A stretch of DNA of 32,073 nt from Staphylococcus schweitzeri. GTDB taxonomy: Bacteria; Bacillota; Bacilli; Staphylococcales; Staphylococcaceae. Shown here piece by piece: positions 16,035 to 25,813 of the stretch (positions are counted from its first letter, which is position 1; the number at the start of each line of letters is the position of its first letter). The notes below the pieces were generated by a model, which ran no database searches, had not been told where the DNA came from, and saw only the letters and a list, made by a program, of their open reading frames with translations. The stretch is from NCBI RefSeq assembly GCF_002902405.1, contig NZ_PPQS01000044.1, forward strand, positions 2,015 through 34,087, in the 5' to 3' direction. A program made the position numbers and the translations under genes.

Positions 16035-16642
16035 CAAAAAATTTGATAGCAATATTCGTTTATGTGATTAATTTTTATAAATAGCTGTTTACTAACAACA
16101 AGAATGTTAAAGTTAGTGACTACCGTTATTGTCTGAGTTAACAATCCTAAATAGAAATTTCACAACTATTATTGAGGAGTTCAACTTACAATATTACTGA
16201 GAGTGTTCGTGACATTTAACAAGTAGAATTATATCGAAAGCTCATAAGATTAGATACGAAACTATTTCCGGAATTTTAATTTTTGAACACGATATTCGAA
16301 AAACTCCAGTATATTTTATGATTTTAAAAATAAACTGTTACAAAAATCCCTCAAATTCATATGTTCATCGACGATTTGAAGCGTATTATGGTAAAATGAA
16401 GGAATAATAAACTTGTTAATAATTGAAACATCACGATTTGACTAAAGCACTTTATTATTGATTAAATAATAAATTTTTTGTGAGACAAAAATAAAAAATC
16501 AACTGATTTTAATGAATCAGCTAATGTATCACTATTCAAAATGGTGTATAAATATATCTTTTAGACATAGTGATGACAAAGCTTTAATAGTTGGATTTTG
16601 CGAAATTGATGTTAGAACCTTAAATTAAGGAGATATGGATGT
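16035..16642. other. 608-bp non-coding region upstream of yhaO
   Basis: No ORF with a ribosome site is present on either strand. Possible signals are an extended -10 (TGGTAAAAT, 16389-16397) that would give a leader of about 240 nt, and TTGACT at 16438-16443 with only a weak -10. A small hairpin CTGATT/AATCAG near 16503-16522 is followed, on the minus strand, by a T-rich tract and could end an antisense transcript. None is strong. The region could hold an unannotated small RNA. Confidence 0.4.
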
Positions 16643-17839
16643 ATGGTTAAATTTATTCATTGTTCGGATTTGCATTTAGATAGTCCTTTCAAATCTAAGA
16701 GTCATATAAGCCCTAAAATTTTTGAAGATGTTCAAAAAAGTGCTTATGAAAGTTTTAAGAATATTGTTGATATAGCATTAAAACAGGATGTTGATTTTGT
16801 AATTATCGCAGGTGATTTATTTGATAGTGAAAATAGAACGTTGCGAGCTGAAATTTTCCTAAAACAACAATTTGAACGTTTACAAAATGAACAAATCTTT
16901 GTTTACGTATGTCATGGTAATCACGACCCATTATCATCAAAGATTTCATCAAACTGGCCAGATAATGTTTCTGTATTTTCAAATAAAGTTGAGACATATG
17001 AAGCAATCACTAAATCTGGTGAAACTATTTATATTCATGGTTTTAGTTATGAGAATAGAGCAAGTTATGAAAATAAAATTGATGAATATCCTTCTAGTCA
17101 AGCTCAAAAGGGTATACACATTGGTGTCTTACATGGAACTTATAGCAAATCATCAGTAAATGATAGATATACTGAATTTATATTAGAAGATTTAAACAGT
17201 AAATTATATCATTATTGGGCGTTAGGTCATATACATGAACGTCAACAATTAAGTGATATGCCTGTAATTAACTATTCAGGTAATATCCAAGGTAGACATT
17301 TTAATGAACAAGGTGAAAAAGGTTGTTTATTAATTGAAGGTGATCACTTAAAATTAAAAACTAAATTTTATCCAACACAATATATTAGATTTGAAGAAGC
17401 AACGGTAGAAACGGATAAGACGTCTAAACAAGGTCTGTATGAAGTCATTCAAAGCTTTAAAGAAAAAGTGAGAGAAGAAGGTAAAGCATTTTATCGTCTT
17501 ACATTAATTATCAACAGTGAAACGTTAATTTCTCCACAAGATTTATTGCAAGTTGAAGAAATGATTGCTGACTATGAAGAAAATGAAAACCAATTTGTAT
17601 ATATTGATGATTTAAAAATTCAATATGCACTAAATGATGAATCACCTTTAGTTAATGAATTTTCAGCGGATTTATTAGTTGATCAAGGTGTGTTTGATAA
17701 AGCAATGTCAGATTTATATTTAAACCCACGTGCATCTAAGTTTTTAGATGACTATGGTGCTTTCGATCATACAGCATTGGTTAATCGTGCTGAAGAAATT
17801 TTAAAAGCTGAAATGAGAGGTGAACAAAATGATAATTAA
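16643..17839 (+). CDS. yhaO: SbcD/Mre11-like DNA exonuclease subunit YhaO
   Basis: The 398-residue protein is a calcineurin-like metallophosphoesterase. Metal-binding motifs are DLHLD with D9 and H11, AGDLFD with D58, GNHD at 92-95, the later histidine in LHGTYSK, and GHIHERQ near 198-204. With its partner YhaN it should form a Mre11-Rad50-type nuclease/ATPase, shorter than canonical SbcD-SbcC. AAGGAG lies about 10 bases before the start. The end overlaps the yhaN start by 11 nt, as expected for subunits of one complex. Confidence 0.88.
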   Translation: MVKFIHCSDLHLDSPFKSKSHISPKIFEDVQKSAYESFKNIVDIALKQDVDFVIIAGDLFDSENRTLRAEIFLKQQFERLQNEQIFVYVCHGNHDPLSSKISSNWPDNVSVFSNKVETYEAITKSGETIYIHGFSYENRASYENKIDEYPSSQAQKGIHIGVLHGTYSKSSVNDRYTEFILEDLNSKLYHYWALGHIHERQQLSDMPVINYSGNIQGRHFNEQGEKGCLLIEGDHLKLKTKFYPTQYIRFEEATVETDKTSKQGLYEVIQSFKEKVREEGKAFYRLTLIINSETLISPQDLLQVEEMIADYEENENQFVYIDDLKIQYALNDESPLVNEFSADLLVDQGVFDKAMSDLYLNPRASKFLDDYGAFDHTALVNRAEEILKAEMRGEQNDN

Positions 17840-20765
17840 ATCACTTGAAATTTATGGTTATGGTCAATTTGTTCAACGTAAAATTGAATTTAATAAAAAC
17901 TTCACTGAAATTTTTGGTGAAAATGAAGCGGGTAAATCTACGATTCAAGCATTTATTCACTCAATATTATTTGGTTTTCCAACTAAAAAATCTAAAGAAC
18001 CACGATTAGAACCAAGGTTAGGAAATCAATATGGTGGTAAACTCGTGCTTATTCTTGATGATGGTTTAGAAATCGAAGTTGAGCGTATTAAAGGAAGTGC
18101 ACAAGGTGATGTAAAAGTTTATCTACCTAATGGTTCAGTACGTGATGATGCTTGGCTTCAAAAGAAATTAAATTATATTTCTAAAAAGACTTATCAAGGT
18201 ATATTTTCATTCGATGTCTTAGGACTCCAAGATATACACAGAAATTTAAATGAAAAGCAATTACAAGATTATTTATTACAAGCAGGTGCTTTAGGATCTA
18301 CTGAATTTACATCTATGCGAGAAGTGATTAATCGTAAAAAAGATGAACTGTATAAAAAGTCTGGCAAAAATCCGATTATTAATCAGCAAATCGAGCAATT
18401 AAAGCAACTTGAAAGTCAAATTCGTGAAGAAGAAGCTAAATTAGAAACGTACCATAGATTAGTTGATGATCGTGACAAATCATCACGACGCTTAGACCAT
18501 TTAAAGCAAAATCTTAACCAATTATCTAAAATGCATGAAGAAAAACAAAAGGAGGTTGCTTTACACGATCATTCACAAGAATGGAAGTCACTTGAACAGC
18601 AATTAAACATTGAGCCGATTTCATTCCCTGAAAAAGGTGTAGATCGTTATGAAAAGGCAAGAGCTCATAAGCAATCATTAGAAAGAGATATTGGCTTAAG
18701 AAACGAACGTATAGCACAACTTGAAGAAGAAGCAAGTCAATTAGAACCAGTTAAACAATCAGATATCGATGCATTTAATAGTTTAAATCAACAAGAAAAT
18801 GAAATTAAAAACAAAGAATTCGAATTAGCAGCGATTGAAAAAGATATTGCTAACAAACAGCGTGATAAAGATGAACTGCAAGCCAATATTGGCTGGTCTG
18901 AAACCCATCATGGCGTTGATAGCTCAGAGGCAATGAAAAGTTATGTTAGCGAACAAATTAAAAATAAACAAGAGCAAGCTGCATATATTAAACAATTAGA
19001 ACGTAGCTTAGAAGAGAATAAAATCGAAGATAATGCAATTCATAGTGAATTAGATTCAGTTGAAGAAAAAATCGTTCCTGAAGAAACATTTGAAAAGAAA
19101 AAAGAATACTCACAACAAGTTATTGAATTAAATGAAAAAGAGAACTTGTATGGCAAGCTAAAAGAACGTTTTGAAATTGAACAACAAGAAAAACAAAAAC
19201 GTCAAAAATTATTACGTACAACATTTATCATTTTAACATTGGCAGGAATTGGTTTAGCAGCATTTTCATTTATCTCAAATAATATGTTGTTTGGTATTAT
19301 TTTCGCAGTTTTAACTTTAGTATTCATCATCGGAATCATTATGGCCAAATCAAAAGAAGTAGACTATAGTGAAGCAATCACTGATGAAATCGAAGAAATT
19401 AAAGCACAGTTAGCTGTTTTAGATGAAAATTACGATTTAGACTTTGACCTTGACGAGCAATATCGTGTTCGAGATCATTGGCAACAAGCTTTGAAAAATA
19501 AAGATATTTTAGAAGAAAAACGCCAATATATTGAAGGACGTTTAAACGAAGCAAAAGGTCGACATAACGAATTACAAAATACAGTTGAAAATGTTAAAGA
19601 TGAATTATTCTTATCATCTAAAATTTCAAATGATTTAATTGTTGATAGTATTTCAACAATGGCTAATATTAAAGCATTAGATCAACATATTAGTGATTTA
19701 AATCAACAACGTCAACGATTAGTACAAGATTTAGATACATTTTATAATCATGCAGAAGCTGTTACAAAATCACAATTTGTATACTTTAATAAATTGTCAT
19801 TATTCCATGATGTACAGCAGTGGTTAAAAAATGCTGAAGATACAAATGAAAAATGGCGCGTTAATAATGACAATACAAAACTTACAACTAATGAATTAAA
19901 TCATTTAAAAGCACAATTAGAAGAAAACAATAATGAAATTAAATCGTTATTTGATTATATCAATGTTGCTTCTGAAGAAGATTTTTACCAACATCATGAA
20001 GACTATCAAACTTACACTAGTAATTTGAGTCGTTTTAATGATTTAACTAAATATCTTGAAAACCAAAACTATACTTATGAATTAAGTTCTAGTTTAAGTG
20101 AAAAGACGACAGCACAACTTGAAGAAGAAGATCATTTGTTAGCAACTCAAGTTGATGAATATAATGAACAATATTTAGAAATGCAAGCACAGGTAAGTGA
20201 TTTAAGTGCGCAAATCAATCACATGGAGACAGATACAACACTGGCAAACTTAAGACATGAATACCACAGTCTTAAAAATCAACTTAACGATATTGCTAAA
20301 GACTGGGCAAGTTTAAGTTATTTACAAAGTTTAGTTGACGAACACATTAAACAGATTAAAGATAAACGATTGCCACAAGTTATTAATGAAGCAGTAGAAA
20401 TATTGAAACATTTAACTGATGGAAGATATACGATGATTAATTATAATGAGGATTCAATTACAGTAAAACATGTAAATGGACAATTATATGATCCGGTTGA
20501 ATTAAGTCAATCTACAAAAGAATTGCTTTACGTTGCATTACGTATTAGCTTAATTAAAGTGTTGCGTCCATATTATCCTTTCCCATTAATTGTTGATGAT
20601 GCATTTGTTCATTTTGACAAAAAGCGTACTGAAAAAATGTTGAATTATTTACGATCATTATCAGAACACTATCAAGTACTTTACTTCACATGTGTTAAAG
20701 ATAATATTGTACCATCAAAAGAAGTGATTACATTAAACAAAATAGAGGAAGGCGGGAAACGATGA
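17829..20765 (+). CDS. yhaN: Rad50/SMC-like AAA ATPase YhaN with a membrane hairpin
   Basis: ATG 17829 is chosen because GAGGTG lies 6 bases upstream; an in-frame GTG at 17820 is part of that site. The product has 978 residues. The N-terminal ATPase half has Walker [10 protein letters not shown] (about 30-38). Long coiled coils run about 175-455 and 510-830. Walker B is [13 protein letters not shown] (about 915-927), preceded by an ABC-like [14 protein letters not shown] signature near 885. Between the coils, residues about 462-505 hold two hydrophobic segments separated by SNN. No CxxC zinc hook is present. Membrane anchoring at the usual hook position is inferred. The stop overlaps the yhaM start as ATGA. 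Confidence 0.88.
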   Translation: MIIKSLEIYGYGQFVQRKIEFNKNFTEIFGENEAGKSTIQAFIHSILFGFPTKKSKEPRLEPRLGNQYGGKLVLILDDGLEIEVERIKGSAQGDVKVYLPNGSVRDDAWLQKKLNYISKKTYQGIFSFDVLGLQDIHRNLNEKQLQDYLLQAGALGSTEFTSMREVINRKKDELYKKSGKNPIINQQIEQLKQLESQIREEEAKLETYHRLVDDRDKSSRRLDHLKQNLNQLSKMHEEKQKEVALHDHSQEWKSLEQQLNIEPISFPEKGVDRYEKARAHKQSLERDIGLRNERIAQLEEEASQLEPVKQSDIDAFNSLNQQENEIKNKEFELAAIEKDIANKQRDKDELQANIGWSETHHGVDSSEAMKSYVSEQIKNKQEQAAYIKQLERSLEENKIEDNAIHSELDSVEEKIVPEETFEKKKEYSQQVIELNEKENLYGKLKERFEIEQQEKQKRQKLLRTTFIILTLAGIGLAAFSFISNNMLFGIIFAVLTLVFIIGIIMAKSKEVDYSEAITDEIEEIKAQLAVLDENYDLDFDLDEQYRVRDHWQQALKNKDILEEKRQYIEGRLNEAKGRHNELQNTVENVKDELFLSSKISNDLIVDSISTMANIKALDQHISDLNQQRQRLVQDLDTFYNHAEAVTKSQFVYFNKLSLFHDVQQWLKNAEDTNEKWRVNNDNTKLTTNELNHLKAQLEENNNEIKSLFDYINVASEEDFYQHHEDYQTYTSNLSRFNDLTKYLENQNYTYELSSSLSEKTTAQLEEEDHLLATQVDEYNEQYLEMQAQVSDLSAQINHMETDTTLANLRHEYHSLKNQLNDIAKDWASLSYLQSLVDEHIKQIKDKRLPQVINEAVEILKHLTDGRYTMINYNEDSITVKHVNGQLYDPVELSQSTKELLYVALRISLIKVLRPYYPFPLIVDDAFVHFDKKRTEKMLNYLRSLSEHYQVLYFTCVKDNIVPSKEVITLNKIEEGGKR

Positions 20766-21703
20766 GAAATATAGAGAATCTAAATCCCGGAGATTCAGTT
20801 GATCACTTTTTCTTAGTGCATAAAGCTACACAAGGTGTAACAGCACAAGGTAAAGATTACATGACATTACATTTGCAAGATAAAAGTGGTGAAATTGAAG
20901 CGAAATTTTGGACGGCTACAAAAAATGATATGGCAACAATTAAGCCCGAAGAAATTGTACATGTTAAAGGTGACATCATAAACTATCGCGGAAATAAACA
21001 GATGAAAGTCAATCAAATCAGACTAGCGACACCGGAAGATCAATTAAAAACAGAACAATTTGTAGATGGTGCGCCTTTATCACCGGCAGAAATACAAGAA
21101 GAGATTTCTCATTATTTGCTAGATATTGAAAACGCTAATTTACAACGTATTACGCGTCATTTATTGAAAAAATATCAAGAACGATTTTACACATATCCAG
21201 CTGCAAGTTCACATCATCATAACTTTGCAAGCGGTTTAAGCTTTCACGTATTAACAATGTTACGTATTGCAAAATCAATTTGTGATATTTATCCATTGTT
21301 AAATAAAAGCTTGCTATATAGCGGTATTATTTTACATGATATCGGTAAAGTTAGAGAATTGAGTGGACCTGTTGCCACTTCATATACAGTAGAAGGTAAC
21401 TTATTAGGACATATCTCAATTGCGAGTGATGAAGTAGTTGAGGCCGCACGCGAACTCAATATTGATGGTGAAGAAATTATGTTACTACGCCATATGATTT
21501 TATCTCATCATGGCAAGTTAGAATATGGTTCACCCAAACTTCCATATTTAAAAGAAGCAGAAATTTTATGCTATATCGATAATATTGATGCAAGAATGAA
21601 TATGTTTGAAAAGGCCTATAAAAAAACTGACAAAGGTCAGTTTACAGACAAAATATTTGGTCTTGAAAATCGTCGATTCTATAATCCAGAATCACTTGAT
21701 TAA
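20762..21703 (+). CDS. yhaM: 3'-5' exoribonuclease YhaM (CBF1)
   Basis: The 313-residue protein has an N-terminal OB-fold (about 12-100) followed by an HD phosphohydrolase domain with [13 protein letters not shown] near 150-162, HDIGK near 193-197 and [12 protein letters not shown] near 245-256. YhaM degrades single-stranded RNA and short substrates 3' to 5' with Mn2+, contributing to mRNA end trimming; in S. aureus the homologue was first described as the plasmid cmp-binding factor CBF1. The start codon overlaps the yhaN stop by 4 nt, with GGAAGGCGGG upstream. It is the last gene of the yhaONM operon. Confidence 0.9.
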   Translation: MRNIENLNPGDSVDHFFLVHKATQGVTAQGKDYMTLHLQDKSGEIEAKFWTATKNDMATIKPEEIVHVKGDIINYRGNKQMKVNQIRLATPEDQLKTEQFVDGAPLSPAEIQEEISHYLLDIENANLQRITRHLLKKYQERFYTYPAASSHHHNFASGLSFHVLTMLRIAKSICDIYPLLNKSLLYSGIILHDIGKVRELSGPVATSYTVEGNLLGHISIASDEVVEAARELNIDGEEIMLLRHMILSHHGKLEYGSPKLPYLKEAEILCYIDNIDARMNMFEKAYKKTDKGQFTDKIFGLENRRFYNPESLD

Positions 21704-21750
21704 AAATAATATAATATTTCGAACGGATGGGTAAAGTAATGATAATCGCC

Positions 21751-21771
21751 TAATCAATTGAACATTGATTA
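21751..21771. repeat. Inverted repeat after yhaM
   Basis: TAATCAAT (21751-21758) / ATTGATTA (21764-21771) with a 5-nt loop but no T-run. It may stabilise the yhaONM mRNA end. Confidence 0.4.
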
Positions 21772-21826
21772 AATGTGAAATAAAAGGGCAATGGTCATCA
21801 GACAACGCACCTGTTTGAAATTTAAT

Positions 21827-21875
21827 AAAAGAGAGCGACCATAGGTTATTAAACCACGGTCGCTCTTTATAATTT
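21827..21875. terminator. Bidirectional terminator between yhaM and prsA
   Basis: Stem AGAGCGACC (21832-21840) / GGTCGCTCT (21858-21866), with A-rich and T-rich flanks (AATAAAAG and TTATAATTTATT). It serves the converging yhaONM and prsA transcripts. Confidence 0.85.
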
Positions 21876-22836
21876 ATTGGCTCATGCCGGATTGTGCGCC
21901 TTGTGAACCATTTTGTTTAAGTTTTTCTGGATTTAAAATTTTTTCTTCTACCACTGACTTGATGTCACGGTCTTTAAAGTCGACATCATATTCTTTCAAT
22001 AAGTCTTTATATGCATCAGTAAGTAATTTTGGATCCTTTTGAATCTTTTGTTGGATTAGTTTTTCTTTAAGACTTTGTTTTTCACTATTAAAATCAGTTG
22101 GTTTATCTGCTTTAATTATATGGTATCCAAAGCTTGTTTTAATTACGTCAGACACTTCGCCTTCTTTAAGTTTAAATAATGCTTTTTCAAACGCCTCATC
22201 TGTTTGACCTTTTAGGACATAACCTAATGAACCATCTTTTTCAGCTGAAGCTTTATCCATTGATTCTTTTTTAGCGATTTCGCCAAATTTGCTTGGATCT
22301 TTAGAAACTTCTTTTTGAATTTCTTCTGCTTTTTGTTTAGCTTCTTTATCATCTAAGCCTTCTTTATCGCTTTTCTTAGATTTAACTTTGATTAAAATAT
22401 GTGATGCTTTAATGCTATTTTTCTTAATATCAGAATCAGATAGTTTTATTTTGTCATTTAATAGCTCTTTTTGATATGCGGCAGTACGTAAATTATCTTT
22501 ATATTTATCTACTGTTAAACCTTGCTGTTGTAAGGCTTTTTCAAACTTATCTTTGCCACCATATTGTTTTTGCATTTTTTCGATTTGTTCATCTATCTTC
22601 TTATCGCTAACTTTATTTTTATATTTGTCAGCTAAAATTTTATTTAACATTTCAGTAAATGAAGCATTTGCGATTTGATCATTACCGATTTTTTTCATAG
22701 TATCTGCAACAGTTACATTTCCAGCTTTAGAAGAAATTAATGTATTTTCTTTTGAATCCGTTGCACTAGAACCACAAGCACCTAATAATAAAGCACTTGC
22801 TGTAACTGGAACGATTAATTTATTTATCATCTTCAT
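21874..22836 (-). CDS. prsA: PrsA foldase lipoprotein (parvulin-type peptidyl-prolyl isomerase)
   Basis: The 320-residue protein is exported and lipid-anchored: lipobox LLGAC with C21 as the modified cysteine after a typical signal segment. Residues about 143-245 form the parvulin domain ([20 protein letters not shown] and FGYHIIK blocks), flanked by helical chaperone segments. It helps fold secreted proteins and, by published work, penicillin-binding proteins, and its gene belongs to the VraSR cell-wall stress stimulon. AAAGGAG lies 9 bases before the start. A promoter with 17-bp spacing is visible 33 bases upstream. The C-terminus is an unstructured Gly/Gln/Ser tail. Confidence 0.95.
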   Translation of the reverse strand: MKMINKLIVPVTASALLLGACGSSATDSKENTLISSKAGNVTVADTMKKIGNDQIANASFTEMLNKILADKYKNKVSDKKIDEQIEKMQKQYGGKDKFEKALQQQGLTVDKYKDNLRTAAYQKELLNDKIKLSDSDIKKNSIKASHILIKVKSKKSDKEGLDDKEAKQKAEEIQKEVSKDPSKFGEIAKKESMDKASAEKDGSLGYVLKGQTDEAFEKALFKLKEGEVSDVIKTSFGYHIIKADKPTDFNSEKQSLKEKLIQQKIQKDPKLLTDAYKDLLKEYDVDFKDRDIKSVVEEKILNPEKLKQNGSQGAQSGMSQ

Positions 22837-22868
22837 AGTTGAAACTCCTTTGTAAGTTAATCATCGTG

Positions 22869-22897
22869 AATATAACATAATTCTATAGTAACACCAA
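22869..22897 (-). promoter_or_regulatory. prsA promoter
   Basis: On the minus strand TTGGTG (22892-22897), a 17-bp spacer and TATATT (22869-22874), 33 bases before the prsA start. Confidence 0.5.
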
Positions 22898-22954
22898 TTA
22901 ATAACATATGGCATCAGACTATAGCATTAGGTTTAGGGGTAAAAATTGGTTAAA

Positions 22955-23023
22955 TAAAAACAAGGTCTATATACATTTGATTGTAAGCTATTACATAGCT
23001 AAAAAACAAATAATATCACCTTG
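22955..23023 (-). terminator. Terminator of the DUF3267-like gene
   Basis: On the minus strand CAAGGT (23018-23023) pairs with ACCTTG (22961-22966), with inner ATTTG/CAAAT and TAGCTAT/ATAGCTTA pairings, followed by TTTTTATTT. Confidence 0.75.
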
Positions 23024-23037
23024 CTATAATTATTTTG

Positions 23038-23595
23038 TTATAAATGATATGGATTTTTAATTTTTTTCAAAATATTAATACCTGTACTATGTTCTTCTAT
23101 ATATTGTCCATAATTAGAAAATATAATTATTTTTAAATATAATAAATCAGTAACAGAAATACCAAAATTTAAAGCCAATAAAAACATAAAATAATGTCCA
23201 TATTGTGGAAAAGCAACTGTTAGCATGATGAATATACCAGATAAAATAATCAAAGGTAAAATTAAGTTAATGCAAAAATAAAATTTGTGTACAGGTTGAT
23301 TTACATATGTATTGTAAAAAATAAGCCATCTTCTTTTAGTCAATTTGTGCGCTTTAAATGATTTACGATAAGGTAAGAAAAATAATAAATGAATACTTTT
23401 ATGTAATGGGTAAGTCAAAAAAACTAAAAATAAAAAGATGAGAAAATGTCTATCTGATAATGGCGTATTCGATAAGAAGTACATTACTTCATAACTTATT
23501 AAAAACATTATGATAGTTGCTACAGCACTCATAAAGGCGATTCTAGGCAACCCAAATCTTGCGTTAATATCAATTTGTCTCTTACATAAAAACAT
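23038..23595 (-). CDS. DUF3267-like integral membrane protein
   Basis: From ATG 23595 the protein has 185 residues; this start is chosen because GATGGGG lies 8 bases upstream, while a longer frame begins with a TTG lacking a site. It has about four membrane segments (residues about 18-36, 49-70, 105-125 and 135-155). LHKSIHLLFFLPY places two histidines four apart in a membrane helix, similar to the HExxH-type site of DUF3267 putative metalloproteases, but the Glu is replaced by Lys. FGISVTDLLYLKI supplies the family's conserved Asp further on. Peptidase activity is therefore uncertain. It is monocistronic, upstream of prsA on the same strand. Confidence 0.6.
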   Translation of the reverse strand: MFLCKRQIDINARFGLPRIAFMSAVATIIMFLISYEVMYFLSNTPLSDRHFLIFLFLVFLTYPLHKSIHLLFFLPYRKSFKAHKLTKRRWLIFYNTYVNQPVHKFYFCINLILPLIILSGIFIMLTVAFPQYGHYFMFLLALNFGISVTDLLYLKIIIFSNYGQYIEEHSTGINILKKIKNPYHL

Positions 23596-23828
23596 GTCTG
23601 ACGCCCCATCTCTTTTCAATATAAGTTAGATTATAACTAACTCCGGTTTAGTAATTCAATAGTAACATATTATATTCGTTTTATATCATGAGTGAAATTT
23701 TTAAATTAACCATTTTGAGAACAAAAAATTAAGAATTTGAAGTTGAACAATAGAAAGTAGCAAAATAATCAATAGACTTAAATTAAATTACTCATTTTTA
23801 TTATTTTGAAAAGGGGAGCTGTATTAAT

Positions 23829-23894
23829 ATGGCGGTTAATAAAATTTTTAATTCAAAAACATTATATTCAAGGATGGTATTTCATAAAAAATGA
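23829..23894 (+). CDS. Possible 21-residue peptide
   Basis: The ORF starts MAVNKIFNSKTL with AAGGGGAG 10 bases upstream, a much better ribosome site than expected by chance in this AT-rich gap. It is basic and mildly hydrophobic. Its stop lies inside the hairpin at 23889-23934. A weak promoter (TTGAAC, 17 bp, TAATCA at 23743-23771) is possible. No known family is recognised; it may be spurious. Confidence 0.3.
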   Translation: MAVNKIFNSKTLYSRMVFHKK

Positions 23895-23940
23895 GACGAC
23901 TAGAAATGTAATTATTTCTAATGTCGTCTCATTTGAAATT
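23889..23940 (-). terminator. Terminator of the YtxH-like gene
   Basis: AAATGAGACGAC (23889-23900) / GTCGTCTCATTT (23923-23934), extended by TAGAAAT/ATTTCTA. On the minus strand a six-T run follows; on the plus strand only three T follow, so it is mainly a minus-strand terminator. Confidence 0.85.
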
Positions 23941-24012
23941 AATGTATTTTATATTTTTCAATAACTGGGGCATTGCCAATAAATGTTTGTAATGGTTTAA
24001 GTCATACTAGTT

Positions 24013-24378
24013 TTATTTAGATAATTCATTTCCGATATCTTCACCACGGTTTTGTAGGTTTTCAATGTGGGATTGTAAACGTTCAATGTTAGGGTTGATA
24101 TCAGATTTAAAGTTTCCAAGTAATGACTTAATTTCACCACCAATAGAACTTCCATATTCTACGCCTTCATTTTTAATTTGAACACCGTAGTTTAAAATGT
24201 CATTGAAACTTTGTTTAATTGTTTCGAATTCACGTTGAAGTTCGGATTTTGAACCAGTAGGGGCAGTGCGATCAATTGTATTATTTTTCACACTTTTGTC
24301 ATCTCTACCTTGCAGTGCAACTACAAAACCAGCTGCTACGCCAACGCCGATACCGAATAGAATGCGTGATGCTTTCAT
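24013..24378 (-). CDS. YtxH-like membrane-associated protein
   Basis: The 121-residue protein has one N-terminal hydrophobic segment (about 5-22, FGIGVGVAAGFVVALQG) followed by a helical, charged tail (about 45-120). This is the layout of the YtxH/Gas-vesicle-like small proteins often linked to envelope stress in Firmicutes. The function is unknown. AGGAG lies 9 bases before the ATG. The gene has a candidate promoter at 24409-24437 and its own terminator. Confidence 0.7.
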   Translation of the reverse strand: MKASRILFGIGVGVAAGFVVALQGRDDKSVKNNTIDRTAPTGSKSELQREFETIKQSFNDILNYGVQIKNEGVEYGSSIGGEIKSLLGNFKSDINPNIERLQSHIENLQNRGEDIGNELSK

Positions 24379-24408
24379 TTATATTCTCCTCACTTTTAAC
24401 ATATCGTA

Positions 24409-24466
24409 TAAATACATTTTTGTTTAACATCTGCCAACAATTGTGATATACCTTTGAACACAATTG
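24409..24466 (-). promoter_or_regulatory. Promoter and adjoining dyad of the YtxH-like gene
   Basis: On the minus strand TTGGCA (24432-24437), a 17-bp spacer and TATTTA (24409-24414) form a moderate promoter. Directly upstream is a perfect inverted repeat, CAATTGTG (24438-24445) / CACAATTG (24459-24466), with a 13-nt spacer. It has no T-run, so it is more likely an operator than a terminator for hit. Confidence 0.4.
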
Positions 24467-24516
24467 CTTTAATATTAATTTTAATATACCCGTTCAATCA
24501 TAGGTTAAGCATATAT

Positions 24517-24939
24517 TTAAAATTGTGCTTGAATTTTTTCAGCAATTTGTTGCTTCGCTTCATTATCTAAAATGTCTTCATGTGTTTCCCATTTGTAACC
24601 AAAACCATCGATATCATTTTCATATCTAGGAATTAAGTGGAAATGAATGTGGAATACAGATTGATCTGCAAATTCACCGTTATTTTGAATGATATTTAAG
24701 CCATCAGGATTAAAAGCACGCTTAATAGCGTTTGCTACTTTGGGTAAAGCTGCTCCAATATGTTTCATTGTTTCTTCATCAGTTTCGAAAATGTTTGCAG
24801 AAGCTTTTTTAGGAATTAATAACGTATGTCCTTTAGTGACTTGTGAAATATCTAAAAAGGCATAAACATAATCGTCTTCATATACTTTAAAGCTTGGGAT
24901 TTCTCCAGTTAAAATTTTGCCGAAAATTGTTTCTGACAT
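24517..24939 (-). CDS. hit: HIT-family nucleotide hydrolase
   Basis: ATG 24939 is chosen because GAGGAGTG lies 9 bases upstream; a longer frame starts at a TTG inside that region. The 140-residue protein carries the histidine triad HIHFHLI near 98-104, with the N-terminal CxxC zinc pair of some HIT proteins absent. HIT proteins of this branch hydrolyse AMP-linked phosphoramidates or related nucleotides; the physiological substrate is unknown. The gene diverges from ecsAB, as in Bacillus, where hit neighbours the ecs operon. Confidence 0.92.
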   Translation of the reverse strand: MSETIFGKILTGEIPSFKVYEDDYVYAFLDISQVTKGHTLLIPKKASANIFETDEETMKHIGAALPKVANAIKRAFNPDGLNIIQNNGEFADQSVFHIHFHLIPRYENDIDGFGYKWETHEDILDNEAKQQIAEKIQAQF

Positions 24940-24975
24940 GATGACTACACTCCTCTTCAACTCGTATTATCATTT

Positions 24976-24984
24976 ATTATAACA
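24976..24984 (-). promoter_or_regulatory. Extended -10 promoter of hit
   Basis: On the minus strand TGTTATAAT is a perfect extended -10 element 37 bases before the hit start codon. Confidence 0.5.
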
Positions 24985-25043
24985 TTGTCGCTAAAAATTC
25001 GATATTAGTACGTATATATTTAATATGAGCATTTTATAATTTT

Positions 25044-25052
25044 TGGTACAAT
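25044..25052 (+). promoter_or_regulatory. Extended -10 promoter of ecsAB
   Basis: TGGTACAAT matches an extended -10 element, 21 bases before the ecsA start; no clear -35 is seen. Confidence 0.4.
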
Positions 25053-25072
25053 ATAAGTCATGGAGGTGCCTT

Positions 25073-25813
25073 ATGACAGTTAAAGTAGAACAGCTTACAG
25101 GTGGATATGGAAAACGCCCTGTAATTAAAGATATAAATTTTGAATTAAACAAAGGCGAAATTGTTGGTCTTATTGGACTTAATGGTGCTGGTAAGAGTAC
25201 AACAATAAAACATATGCTAGGATTATTGACACCTATGGAAGGATCTCTATCAATTTCAGATATAAATATTAATGATGACATTGAAACGTATCGTAGAAAG
25301 TTATCTTATATACCGGAGTCACCGGTTATTTACGAAGAGCTCACATTAGAAGAACATATAGAGATGACTGCAATGGCATATGATATTGAACGCGATGAAG
25401 CAATGAAGCGTGCAATGCCATTATTAAAGACATTCCGTTTAGAAAATGAATTAAAAGTATTTCCAAGTCATTTTTCTAAAGGTATGAAGCAAAAAGTTAT
25501 GATCATTTGTGCGTTTATTGTTAATCCTGAACTATATATTATAGATGAACCATTTTTAGGATTAGATCCATTAGGAATTCAATCGATGTTAGATCTAATG
25601 GTTGAAAAGAAAAACGAAGGCAGAACCGTTTTAATGAGTACGCATATTTTAGCAACCGCAGAACGTTATTGCGATCGCTTTATTATTTTAGATGAAGGTA
25701 AAGTAGTGGCGTTTGGCGATTTAGAAGCATTGAGACAACAAACGGGCTTACATAATCAAACGCTTGATGATATTTATATTCATGTGACGCAAGGTGGAGA
25801 TATACATGCGTAA
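25073..25813 (+). CDS. ecsA: ABC transporter ATP-binding protein EcsA
   Basis: ATG 25073 has GGAGGTG four bases upstream; an in-frame earlier ATG at 25043 has no site. The 246-residue protein has Walker A GLNGAGKST (35-43), a signature loop FSKGMKQK near 136-143 (the usual LSGGQ is degenerate, as in EcsA-type proteins) and Walker B with DEPFLGLDP near 161-169. It pairs with the membrane protein EcsB; loss of Ecs in Bacillus and S. aureus affects secretion, intramembrane proteolysis and virulence, but the transported substrate is not established. It overlaps ecsB by 8 nt. Confidence 0.92.
   Translation: MTVKVEQLTGGYGKRPVIKDINFELNKGEIVGLIGLNGAGKSTTIKHMLGLLTPMEGSLSISDININDDIETYRRKLSYIPESPVIYEELTLEEHIEMTAMAYDIERDEAMKRAMPLLKTFRLENELKVFPSHFSKGMKQKVMIICAFIVNPELYIIDEPFLGLDPLGIQSMLDLMVEKKNEGRTVLMSTHILATAERYCDRFIILDEGKVVAFGDLEALRQQTGLHNQTLDDIYIHVTQGGDIHA

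Noticed and set aside
16803..17159. Open frames on both strands inside yhaO
   Set aside because: They are shadow frames of a gene with clear metallophosphoesterase motifs.
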